DNA from: Zonotrichia leucophrys gambelii
Taxonomy: Eukaryota; Chordata; Aves; Passeriformes; Passerellidae
NCBI RefSeq assembly: GCF_028769735.1
Contig: NC_088171.1
Coordinates: forward strand, 62,362,216 to 62,426,215
Reading direction: 5' to 3'
DNA length: 64,000 nt
Shown: piece after piece, positions 1 to 10,670 of the stretch
Layout of the letters: each line of letters begins with the position of its first letter
How positions within the stretch are numbered: position 1 is the first letter of the stretch
The notes under the pieces: model-generated
Told to the model about the DNA's origin: nothing
Seen by the model: only the letters and a program-made list of their open reading frames with translations
Database searches by the model: none
Translations under genes and position numbers: made by a program

Positions 1-3000
1 CAGTGTTGCACAAGAGGGTAGCATGAGCCAGTTGCTGCCCCAAAGACTTTTATAAACAGCGCAATGAAGGCAGATGACATTTGGGAGTGGGAGCAGGCAA
101 ATGGAGACAGAGGAACTTGTCCAAGGTCAAGGCTGGGATGAAAACCTGATTTCCAGTGTCCTTGTCCAGGTCCTGAGTCATGAGTGGCTCAGGCTTTTCC
201 ACCTTGACGCCTTCTTCAGTATTTTGCAGTTGGGTGCACTTTTCCACCAGTCTTCTCTTTCATTTGGCAACATCTTTTGGGGAGCCACAACCTGCATGTT
301 CAGACCTGAGAGGAGAGGTCAGATGTCAGCAGAGATGGCTCAGCTGAGCCCTGAGATCCAAGCCTATGGCCAGGAGTTGCTGGAAACACCATGTGCTTTG
401 AGGGGATATAGGAGAATCCCATAGCAGGTGGTTATGAGATGGCTCACCCCTGGGAAACTTTCCTTTGAACTGCTGTCAATTAAAGGGTGACTTATGGCCT
501 CAAGCACTAGTTGATTTTTTTCTTAATATTTGGTATTTAAATTCTAGATGTTCTTGTTATTCAGACTTGTTTGTGCTTGGTCTGCCTAATTTAAGCTAAA
601 CCAGCTCCTCAGGGCAGAGTTCTGGTCTTCTTATGTTCGTTAATTGTCATGTCTCCCCTAAAATCATGCAGATTGTAACAAATAAAATAGCAATGCTGGG
701 TCCTTCTGGTTTTAGCCAGTCATTCCCAAGGCCAATCTTTCCTTCTCTTTTTGGTGCTGGTTAGGTATACCTATATATATAGGTATCCTTGTGTTGAAAT
801 CATCTTTGTTCCAGATTTTAAAACAAAAGAAAATTGTATTTAAATGAACAGAATCGCCTCCAAGGAGATGAGGACCATATTTGGGATGTCTGTGTCTTTG
901 TTCGTGTGACCTTTTTGGTTTGGGCACCTGGTTCACCCAAAAATTCCTCAGCAGTGAAATTCAGTATCAAGAGTGAGACCTTCAGGCAGGATAGAACCAC
1001 CTGCTACCCTGAAGGAGAGGGGAATTGAGGGCATGGCACCTTTGAAGCTGCTCCAGGGGCACCTGCCAGACAAGACTCATTTTGGGATGGCTTGTGGGGT
1101 GGAATGAGTTCCTTAGGAAAGAGCTCCAGGGAAGCCACAGCTGTCCTCTTGCCTGCTCCTGGCACAGCAGCCAGACTGGGTGAAACCAGAGTGTGGTGGG
1201 AGAGGTGGATAACGCAGCTCCTCCCTAGATGAGGCAAAGATGTAGCTTTTGTGGGGTCTTCTCAAAGCTGCAGTTTTGCATGATTTGGATATAACCTACC
1301 CTGGAGCATGTGCTGAGCAGGTGTGTGTGCTGAAAGGGAAATCAGCTGCCACTGCTTTGGAAAGGGAAGGGATACCACCTCACCTGTGACACTTGTGGAC
1401 CTGGCACAAGGTGTATTTGGCTTGTGAAGGCTTTGGCACCTTTATCATAACCCTGTGGATCATGCACCTCCACCACAATATTGTGAATGGCTTCCCCCAC
1501 AGAGCACGGAAAAAGAAAAGAGGTTTTTCAGGGCAAAATGAGTTTGTCTGATGTTGTAGCTGGAGTTTATGTTTCACTGTGCTTGTCTAAATGTCACTAA
1601 CCCAAATGTGAAGCAGTCGAGGAAACCACATTACACCTACACAAATGTGGTGGTGTAAAGAACCAAACCTGCCACCCAACTCCAACCCTCCGTGGTCCAG
1701 CCTCAGAAAAATGAAGATAAACAAAATTTCATGTGAATTCTGGTCCAACTCCTGTCTCCAGCTCTGGCTTAGATTGAAGATGACTCATTTGCTGTGACAT
1801 GGTGGTGAAAATGTGAGTCTGGACTGGTCTTCTAGCTTGCAAAAACCACACTGTGCATGCTGTTGTCCTGCACACTGAAACGGGATTATTTTAACAAGTG
1901 GATTGCTAGGGCTCTTGTCCATCTTCCTGCACCCCCTTCCCTCTCCTCCAGCCCCAGAGACCAAGCTGGGAGAAGTCAGGCAGGGACCTCCCACTCCAAT
2001 GCACCCCAGCCTGCACCCTCAGAGAGAAGCAAGCACGCTGCCTGCCTGCCTGCTTGGGAGCAGTGCTCAGATGCAAGCCTCCACCACAGATGGCTGAGAC
2101 TGAGTTTTCAGTTCACTGGGTCTGTTATTTCTACCCTGTTTGAACCAGAAATATGTTTGTTTAAATATTTTCTCTGAAATTTCACTTTTGGAAGTTTGCC
2201 TTGTCGCATTTCAGAATTAGATCACTTGGTCATTTATTTAATTTGGAAGCTAATTATTACAATTTTATGGTGTTCATTGATGTCAGTTATCAGAGCTATC
2301 CTGATAAGAAATACAAATAGTAAAACCCCCAAATTAAACCACCCAAAAACATTTTGACATTAGATTCTCAAATATCATTTCAAAACTCAAAATTCTGACC
2401 TCAAAATGCCAATGTGTTCTGGATTGAAAGCATCTAACTGATTTTGATTTCACTCAGAAAGAAGTGTCTTTTTTAAATGAGATTTTTATTGAGATCATTG
2501 CTAAAGAGACTAAAGTGGGTAAAGGCTTCAGTTTTGCATTAGAATTTCACTCTTAAATTCTGTTGCCACTACCCTGCACCTGCAGCAGAGACATTTATAC
2601 AAGGTAAATGTTTTCAGTGAGTCTGGATGAGAGGCTTTTGCCTGGCTCTTAGAGAAATGTTAAATGAAACATCCTGTTAAGAGTTTGATTTAATGGCACA
2701 GTAAATTTATCTTAATGTATCTTTATTTTCTCAGACCTATCTGGACTTCAGCTCTTTTCATTAGAGGTAAATACTCAGAAACTAAGTCACTGCCTACTTA
2801 CATGTCATACCTGACCGAGCCCAGCCAAGAGGGATTTATGATGTCAGTATTAAATATGAGGTGAAATATTAACATGTAAATATGGTGATGGAGTTTAGCA
2901 AGAGAAAGCTTCTGCCATATTTCTGTGTAGCTTTCATTGCTCCTTCTGAGAGGAAAGAGCTGAAGGAGGGATCACAAGAAGACAAGGTTAGGAGATAGGG

Positions 3001-3323
3001 CAGCAAGGCTCCAGGTTTAATGTTGGGGGTCATTTTAATTTCTGATGGTGGTGAGTTCCACACCACATAAATCACAGGTCTGTGGGAGAGTGGCCACGTG
3101 CTGCTGTCAGGAGGAGATGGATGAGATGGATGGCTGGTGGGAGGGAGAGGTGGGCTCCCAGGTGAGCCTGGTGGGGCACACACAGCCGCAGCAGGCACTG
3201 AAACCTCTCTGGCTGCATCCAGGATTCTGCATCCCACCTACAGGATGGGGGGGGGAAGGTTTGTTCCCAGAGACCTGCTTTGCTGAGCAGATGTGCTGCT
3301 CTGCTTTGCACCACTGCATGTTT
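1..3323. other. Non-coding unique sequence
   Basis: No gene or recognisable repeat is supported. Open frames on both strands are short (up to about 120 codons), overlap one another and resemble no protein I know. The one structural item is a perfect 20-bp AT-rich palindrome at 767-786, listed separately. The interval ends at a T-rich tract. It could be intronic or intergenic; the sequence alone cannot tell. Confidence 0.6.
767..786. repeat. Perfect 20-bp AT-rich palindrome
   Basis: The bases read the same on both strands, centred on an alternating TA core. Such tracts can extrude as small cruciforms and are often polymorphic TA repeats. No function is implied. Confidence 0.7.
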
Positions 3324-3512
3324 GGTTTTTTTCTTCTTTTTTTCTTCTTTTCTTCTTTTTTTCTTTCTTTTCCTTTTTTTTTTTTCCTCCCTTTTTTCTT
3401 TTTTTTTTTTTTTCCTTTTTCTTCTTTTTTTCTTCTTTCTTTCCTTTTTTATTTTTGGCATTTTTGAGTTTTTTTTGTTGGTCGGGTTTTTTGTTTGTTT
3501 GTTTGTTTGGGT
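3324..3512 (+). repeat. T/C-rich homopyrimidine tract followed by (GTTT)n
   Basis: About 145 bases of almost pure T and C (runs of T broken by single or paired C) are followed by TTTTTTG-type sequence and four GTTT units near 3492-3512. The open frames through this tract on both strands (Phe/Ser/Leu-rich on +, Lys/Arg/Glu-rich on -) are products of the composition and are not genes. A poly-T start like this could be a reverse-oriented retroposon tail, but no element body is recognisable beside it. Confidence 0.85.
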
Positions 3513-4664
3513 TTTTTTGTGTAAAAAACGGAAGCATCGAAACCCTGCCCACCTCGCTCACCCGTGGGACAAACAGTAATCATGGGCAGGTGAAAAGCAC
3601 TTTGTTTTGTACCTGCTGTTTCTTATCTCACAGTGCTCAACCCAGTCCCCAGGGTGCCAGGACTGACCCCAACAGCTGAGTGGGCATTGCCAGGCAGAGG
3701 AAGGCAGCTGAAACCAAAGGAGCCACTCCCACAGGTGGCTGCTATTGCCAATGTCCTGTCAGGGCACACATGGGAACAACACAAAGCTGCTCACAACCCA
3801 TCCCTCCAGAGACCCAGCACTCCTCCTGCAGGCCTGGCATCCAGAAGCCCTTCTCCAGACTGATCAAGAGCTGGGGTTAAGCCACAAGGTGGCTGAGGCT
3901 AGCTGCTGGCCTGCACGGTTCACAGAGAGTGCTGCTGCTGGCCCCCTGCATGAGGCTCCTCATCGCAGGACAGCAGCAGGGTGGCAGGGCTGCACTGCAT
4001 CTCATCCCTGCTTGTCCCCTCCTGTCTCTGCACTCCTTGCCCTGTGCTGAGCAGGATAGCAGAGTGAAGATAATGATCCTCATTTGTATCAGTTAAGGTC
4101 TCAGCCCACTCTGGAATTTACTTCATTAGGACTGTAGGCTGAATTTATTTTCATTTCTCCTACTCTAATGCCTTGCTGCAGTGTAACTGGAGCATCTCTT
4201 TTTACTGTACTAAAGTACCAGACTTGTCTCTTCTCATTTCTTTGAACCTTCTTCAGGTCTTGCTTCCACCACTTCCCAACTTCTCTTTCTCCCACTTTCC
4301 TCTCTCTGTGAGCTATTTACCCACCTCTTTCTTCATCCAGCCTCTGACGCTGGGCATCACCTGGATTCATCCTCTGCTAGCAATGGAAAGGCAGCAGGCA
4401 GGGATGCCTGACACACTTGGTACTCCCCTGGGGCTGTGGGTGAAACCCAATCTCACTGCAGGGGACAGGTTCATATCCCTTCTCCCCCAGCTGCAGTGGA
4501 TCAGAAGATGTACTTAAGGTAAGAGGCTGAGGCAGGGCAGAAAGCTCCTGCTGCCTCTAGGGCAGGAATAAAAGAGCAGGAGAGACAAGAGTTAAAATTT
4601 AAGAAGGAGGGAAGCAGATGGGAAGTGGGGAGTGGAGATCAGGGCCCATTGCACAGAGGGGTAC
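3513..4664. other. Non-coding unique sequence
   Basis: Moderately GC-rich, with no splice-flanked coding stretch and no recognisable repeat. Short open frames on both strands have no familiar motif. Confidence 0.6.
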
Positions 4665-4733
4665 CTGTGCATGGTGCAGTGCAGCTGTGCATGGTGCAAT
4701 GCAGCTGTGCATGGTGCAATGCAGCTGTGCATG
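4665..4733 (+). repeat. 20-bp tandem repeat, about 3.4 copies
   Basis: A 20-base unit beginning GCAGCTGTGCATGG is repeated at 4681-4700 and 4701-4720. A near-identical partial unit lies before it (4665-4680) and another after it (4721-4733). The two full copies are identical, so the duplication is recent or homogenised. The unit contains GCAGCTG, an E-box-like CAGCTG core. Confidence 0.9.
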
Positions 4734-7700
4734 TCCTACCTGGACCTGGTCAAAAGCCATTCTTCCTGCCTAGCCGTGCTCTCCCTCCAGCCCGGAGCTG
4801 GGATGGGACTGAGCTTTGAGAAGCTGCCCAGCCTGCAAGGAGGCTGGGTTCTCCTCCCATTGCCCCCTACTCTCATTTGTGCCTTTGAAGGAGGAAAAGC
4901 AAGACAAAGGAAACTTTTGAAGTGGCCTTCTATGGGTTGCTGCCTCTCAGCACTTTGGTCCGGTGCTCCCTCTGCTGGGAAAAGTAAAGAGATGAAAGTC
5001 AACACAAAATGGGCAGAATTGGCTTGGAAAGTGCTAACATGACACTTTCCATTGTGTCAGAGGCCTCTGTAGCTGTAGTTGCACCCACTGACTCCTGGTG
5101 GACACACACATAAATTTGTTTGTTTGCTGTTCGCATGGGTTTTTCTGTGAGTCTATGCTTTAAAAGAGATGTATGGCCTCCTTTCCTGACAGCCTGGCTT
5201 TACTACAGCTGGTCTGGCCCCTGTGTTTGACCCTAGCATGGGTCTCTTTCCAAATCCTCACCCTGCACTTGGTGTGCTGAGGGCTTGTGGCTCAGCAGAC
5301 CCATCACTTCTTGCTCTTTCACCTGGTGTAAGACCCTTAAAAGCTCCCTTGGGGCAGAGAAGTCCTTCATTGTGGGTTCCCTTTCCTAGTAGCACTGATG
5401 CTGCATTATAACACCAGAAATAACTGTTTTCAACAAGGGAAATGGCAAGGTTTAGCTGTGTGTGCTTGTGTGTTGCAAAAGCCTTCATCCTGCATGTGTG
5501 CTGTCAATGGATGAGGAGAAAGTGTGTGCCAAGCTCTTCATTTGTTTTGGAGGTGGTGGCAGCACGTTTGCTTCTATAGAAAGCTTCACAGACTTTTTTT
5601 TTCCCATCAATGGGCAGTCCCTAACTGCATTTATTCATTCCATTGAAACAAATGAGTCTGTGGCTGGATCTGGCTGCATGGCCTTCAAGGGAATTTATTC
5701 TGTATCTTTCGTGTTAGTGATATCTGTGAAAAACAGGAAACTGTTTTCCCATCTCATTCACATAATAGATAAGATGAGAAATTAGCTGCTGGATGAGCAT
5801 CCCGGGGGCTGTTTATTTTGTCACAATAACTAAGGCTCTGCTGTCTCCTGTTCACACTCATGTGCACCGAGACACACACACACACACATGCACACTCACA
5901 CTCCTGCTGTCTCTCCCTCAGGGTCATTTTCTCACTTGAGAGTGGCTCTGCCTCATTGTGACAAACCTCCTGATTTGGAGAGATTTCCCTCCCTCAATTT
6001 TTCTTCTCCCTTGCTTCCTCCCAGAGCTGGTGGATGTGGGGTGCCTGGCCCCCACAGCTGGCTGTGCGCCCCCCTAAGGGTAAGGGAGGAAGGTTTGGGT
6101 GAGCAGTGCATTTTCACCAGCACAGCTTGGTACATAACCCCTCCTGCTGGCTGCTCCTCCTCTTTCCACATGGGCCAGGCACACCACAGGAGGCCCCACG
6201 TGCTGCTGTGGTGACCCCCAGAGCCTGACCCCCATGGATGAACTCCACAGCCTGACAGCAATGATCCTTCCCCAGCCCCAGGAGTACCACACTGACCTTC
6301 CTCCCTCTGCAGAGGTGACCAGTGCCATGTCCAGGTACCAGGTAACCCACTGGTGACAGGCAGCACCCACTTTCCTTAGAAATTTCCTTCTCCCACCACC
6401 TCACATTTTGCCCTCTTTGAGACAGTAAAATGAAGTAAAAAATGGGTTGAATTTGTTATGTCCAAGAGATGCAGTTAGTCCTTAGGATGAAACAAAAGTA
6501 TTCCCAGGAGGATGCTGGAGAAGGAAAGGGTGCTTTGCTCTCCCTGCATTTGCCTTGCTGCAGACCTGGGTTGGGGGAAAGCTCACAGTCTTGGAGCAAA
6601 TTTGAAAAAAGGAAAGTGTAGTCAAAGCAGAGGTTGGGTTTTTTTGTTTTGTTTTGTTTAATGTTTAGAAAACTAAAGAAAAGGAAATCAATTATGAGGC
6701 CTACCTGAATTTTATTTCCTCACCAAAAACCAAATTACTCAGCAAACTTATCGCTTGCTATTGCAGGCCTTGGTATTAAAGAAAACAATCAGGCCAGCAG
6801 GATTAATCTCTGACAGCTGCCTTATCTTTAACTTGCACCTTTGTTATTTTCTGATGAGCTTCTCTTTTTTTGCTGCCACGTTGTACCATACCTCACTGGT
6901 TCCTTTCATTTTATCATCAGGCAGGAGCGGAGGACCTTTCAGTTTATTAAAAAACCTTTATTTGTGAAGAACAAAGAGAGGGGAAAAAAGGCAAACAATG
7001 AGGTCAGACAATCTCCTTCTTGCCAGGAGTCACTCACCTGTTATTTAGAGTGTTATCAGTTCGAGGAGACTTGCATCATTGAAAATCAGTCCCTGACAGC
7101 ACGCTCGGTAAATGCACACACACATGGACGTGCACACACACAAAAGACCCTCACGATTGACTCATACCAACCTCCAGACAAGGTCCTCTCCTGCCAAAGC
7201 TATAATATTTCCAGGGGGGGAGATCCATTCTTGCTCTGGCTCGGGGGTGGCAGTCAGGGTTTTGGTGCAGGAGTACGGCTTTGGCAAGCCCAGCTGTACC
7301 AGCTACCTGCATCTCAAGCAGTGTCCTCTGTCCCCAGGAAAGCCTCCTGCCCTAACCTGCTTTGTGCTCTCCTGACAGTGCCTTGGCACACAGTGGGACT
7401 TCTGGATTTTCGAACAACAGCATTCCCTTCTGCAGTGCCTCTCCAATTCTGCTTTGCTAGAGAGGGTGATTCAGGCAGCACATAAAGTGACTTTGTCAGG
7501 TAGCTGTTGTTTCTCAGCTGCAGTCCTCAGTGTTGTGCAGGTGCCAATCCCCTCAGTGCAGGAAATGTCTCCTGCCTTTGTCCTGCTGGCGGGTACCGCT
7601 GTGGAAGTTTTCACAGAAGCCTTTATTGGCGAGATGTACTCTGATTGCAAAATGTAGAGCTGGTTTCCTGTTCTTCATGTAACAAGTCCAGCTTGCAGTG

Positions 7701-9103
7701 TATTTTTGCCTCCTTTCATCCCATTGAGTTCAGACTTGGAGGACATGAACTCATGATTGAGTGAATTTGAGTTAGAGACATCACACTGCTTTCCCTAGGA
7801 TGGAGATCTGCACATATGAAAACAGAGTTAAAAAACCCAGACTCATCTCTTGGAGTTCAAAGAGAAAACCAACTCTGAAGATAACTTTAGGAAGAACCTG
7901 TTGAAAATGTTGAGATTATTGGCAACTAACTTGTGACATTTGGCAATGGAGTTAGTGCAACTGAGAAAATGTTCTGCATTTAAAGAGAGCTAACAAGAGA
8001 ATCAACGAGCACACCCTAACCAACCCCAAAATAATAACAAAATGGTGTTCCTCAACTCCCAGAAAAACTGAAAAGGCCTGGAACACAAGAGGTGAAGCCC
8101 CAGATACAAACCTTTACCCTGCTCTGTTGGAATGGTTACAGACATAGCTGTGTACACAATGATGGAAGACATGATGATCCAGCAGGATGAACACTTCACT
8201 GGCAGAAGTTTAAATTGGTCTCCTGTAGGTCACACTGCCAAGAGTGGTGCATGGCACTCTTGTCCTTTGCCTCTCCTCTGAACCAGAGGGGGAAGCAGAT
8301 GGTGTAAACCTGTTTCTCCCAGGACTATGCCAATCCTCATCACAGGAAAAAAAACCAAACCTTCTGCTGCTGGTTTGAGGCAGCTCTCAGTCCTTTTAAT
8401 ACCACTGGAGACTCCTTCAACAAAGCTTTTCTAAGGTAAAGAGAGCACAGCTCCAAAGAGCTGACATACCCTGCTCTTTCCTGGTTACATGCTTTGGGGT
8501 CCTGGGTTTCTCTCCTTTCCTGGGTCTCAGAGTGATTCCTGCAGTGTGTTTTGTCCATGGTTTTGTCCTGTAAGCTCTAGGCAAGAAGCTCTGCCTCACC
8601 TGGCAACAGAAATTGAAACACTACAACTGTCATTGCATACCCAAAAGCAATCATTAATTATAGCTGGTTTATTAAATAAAAATATACAGAGGTGTCTAGC
8701 TAAAAAGGATACAAGTGTTCATAAAATGATTAGAGGTATTTCCAGGCTGTGGAGTTACACAAAGAAATGCTCTGAGAGATCATTATCTGTTTACCTGTGT
8801 GTGTCTGTGTGCATGTATGAGCAAGTGCCTTTCAACAGAATCAGCTTTATCATTGGGCATTTTCAGCAATCTGCCTCTCTTCTTTCCAGAATTTTCATTT
8901 CTGCCCTGTAAGAATTATTTAGTGCGACTGCATAGTTCTAATCTGCGATGTTCAAATCCATCTGAAAAGAGCCTGAGAAAAAGGGCAGAGATGGTTACAC
9001 AAAGGGGAGACTAAAATCTGAAAAAAAGGAGAAAATAGTTCTTTGACAAAGGGTTAGGGATCTCTTTTGATGTGTTCTGTTTTTGTACCCCAGGCTTTAT
9101 TGG
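4734..9103. other. Non-coding unique sequence with minor simple repeats
   Basis: No gene is supported. A short (CA)n run lies at about 5870-5890, with CA-rich sequence at 7113-7144 and a TTTTG-type run at about 6639-6659. The longest open frame (6841-7485 on +, 214 codons) has no domain, signal or start context that stands out, and it overlaps other open frames. I see nothing else in the interval. Confidence 0.55.
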
Positions 9104-9527
9104 TGGTTATTTCCCTTCCCTTCCCTTCGCTTCCCTTCCCTTCCCTTCCCCTTCCCCTTCCCCCCTTCCTCCCTTCCTCTTTCTTTTCTTTCTTTCTTTT
9201 CTTTCTTTCTTTCTTTTCTTTCTTTCTTTTCTTTCTTTTCTTTTTCTTTCTCTTTTCTTTCTCTTTTCTTTTCTTTTCTTTTCTTTTCTTTTCTTTTCTT
9301 TTCTTTTCTTTTCTTTTCTTTTCTTTTCTTTTCTTTTCTTTTCTTTTCTTTTCTTTTCTTTTCTTTTCTTTTCTTTTCTTTTCTTTTCTTTTCTTTTCTT
9401 TTCTTTTCTTTTCTTTTCTTTCTTTTCTTTTCTTTTCTTTCTCTCTCTCTCTTTCTCTCTTTCTTTCTCTCTTTCTCTCTCTCTCTTTCTCTCTTTCTTT
9501 CTCTCTTTCTCTCTCTCTTTTTCTCTC

Positions 9528-9561
<34 letters not shown>

Positions 9562-9683
9562 CCTCCCTCCATTCCTCCCTTCCTTCTCTTCTTTCTTTCC
9601 CTTCCTTCCTTCTTTCTCTTCTTCTTTCTCTTATTTCTTTCACTTCTTTTATTCTCTTCTTTCTCTTCTTTCTTTTTCCTCTC
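9104..9683 (+). repeat. 580-bp homopyrimidine satellite block
   Basis: The + strand is almost entirely C and T for about 580 bases, in sub-blocks. CCCTT-type units run to about 9165, then mixed CTTT/TTTTC units. A long nearly pure (TTTTC)n pentanucleotide array spans roughly 9260-9440, followed by CTCT/CTTT mixtures to about 9560 and CCTT/TTCTT sequence to about 9683. The long open frames here (Phe/Ser/Leu on +, Lys/Arg/Glu on -) are open only because pyrimidine-only sequence contains no stop codons in any frame. They should not be annotated as proteins. Confidence 0.95.
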
Positions 9684-10439
9684 AGTAACTCTGTCCTTTT
9701 CTCTCTAGACCAATTGCAATCACATATTGTAGGAAGCTCTCAATATGAGCTTGAGGGACATATCACATGAGACCTCAAGGATCCCCTTGCAAGGAACTTA
9801 TCAGTGGCATCCCATAACTTGAGCTAAGGGAGGTAGCCTGTTTAACTCCCTTTTATTTGGCCATATCTACTTAGTAATTTCTGGAAATACAGTGTTCTTG
9901 TCTTTCCTTCCCTGGCTCTCCAGTAAACGGCCCTGGCCTTGAACAATTGCAATTATTTATTTGATTTCATTTATGCTCTGCACAATCTTAGATTTCGTTA
10001 GCTGCAGTTAAAATAAAAACAAATCAAACCTCATATTCCCTACTGAATTATACTGCCATGACAACAATGAAAGTAAAAGTGTCCTCATCAAAACCTTCCC
10101 TTCCCAGCCCACTGCAATATTTTAAACTAAAGCTTAACAAAAGAGACAAGTTTTGCAATGTGCCCTGAAGGTTTGCCACACAAGAAAGCAAATTCAAGAG
10201 TGTGGGCCTTCTTCTGCTGAGAAATAAAACCTAAAGCCATTTCCAAATGTTCCAAGGACTTCCAGTTCAAAGGCACCAACTTGTCTCCATGGTGGACCTA
10301 GTGTTCGTGGCCAGGTGTAGTTTCTGTGGGACGAGCAGGTTCAAATCACAAGGAGATTCAGAAACTAAGGCCCGAATTGCACCTGGAAATGAACTGAAAA
10401 TTGGCGCAGCCTGTGTGCCATCTGCGCTCTATGGTTTGT
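9684..10439. other. Non-coding unique sequence
   Basis: AT-rich unique DNA between the homopyrimidine block and the LINE remnant. No gene or repeat is recognised. Part of 10240-10439 may belong to the same decayed LINE, but I cannot align it by eye. Confidence 0.5.
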
Positions 10440-10670
10440 GTCTGAAATGTGGATATGTAAGCAGGCAGCTGCATACTGCAATTAGCTGAAGTTTCTGAGT
10501 GGTCCTCAGACGTAGAGCTGAGCAGACCACATGGCAGCGATCCAGTCTGGAGATGAGAAAAGCACACACAATGGCGACACAGTCCAACAGGACAAGAGGT
10601 TGAAATCTCCTCACCAAGCAGATAGGAGAAGGGGAAATAAACACTCGTAGCTCTTGCTGCCACTGGAACA
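10440..10670 (-). mobile_element. Ancient L2/CR1-clade LINE remnant (reverse-transcriptase C-terminal part)
   Basis: On the minus strand an open stretch carries residues resembling the conserved C-terminal end of L2/CR1-type reverse transcriptase. A segment reading FLISRLD, then C two residues on, is coded at about 10539-10560. It is followed about 12 residues later by TTQKLQLI, ending near 10480. In the family this region usually reads (L/I)xSRLDYCN...KLQxVQNAAAR, so the order and spacing fit. The usual Tyr after SRLD is Arg here and the QNAAAR motif is gone, so the copy is dead. Element ends are uncertain. This is recognition from memory; a profile search against L2 and CR1 proteins would settle the clade. 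Confidence 0.55.

Noticed and set aside
3045..3679. Phe-rich and Lys-rich frames
   Set aside because: Products of the T/C-rich tract at 3324-3470.
9054..9770. Several 170-230 codon frames, Phe/Ser/Leu-rich or Lys/Arg/Glu-rich
   Set aside because: Homopyrimidine/homopurine DNA cannot contain stop codons, so every frame is open. No non-repeat flank carries coding character.
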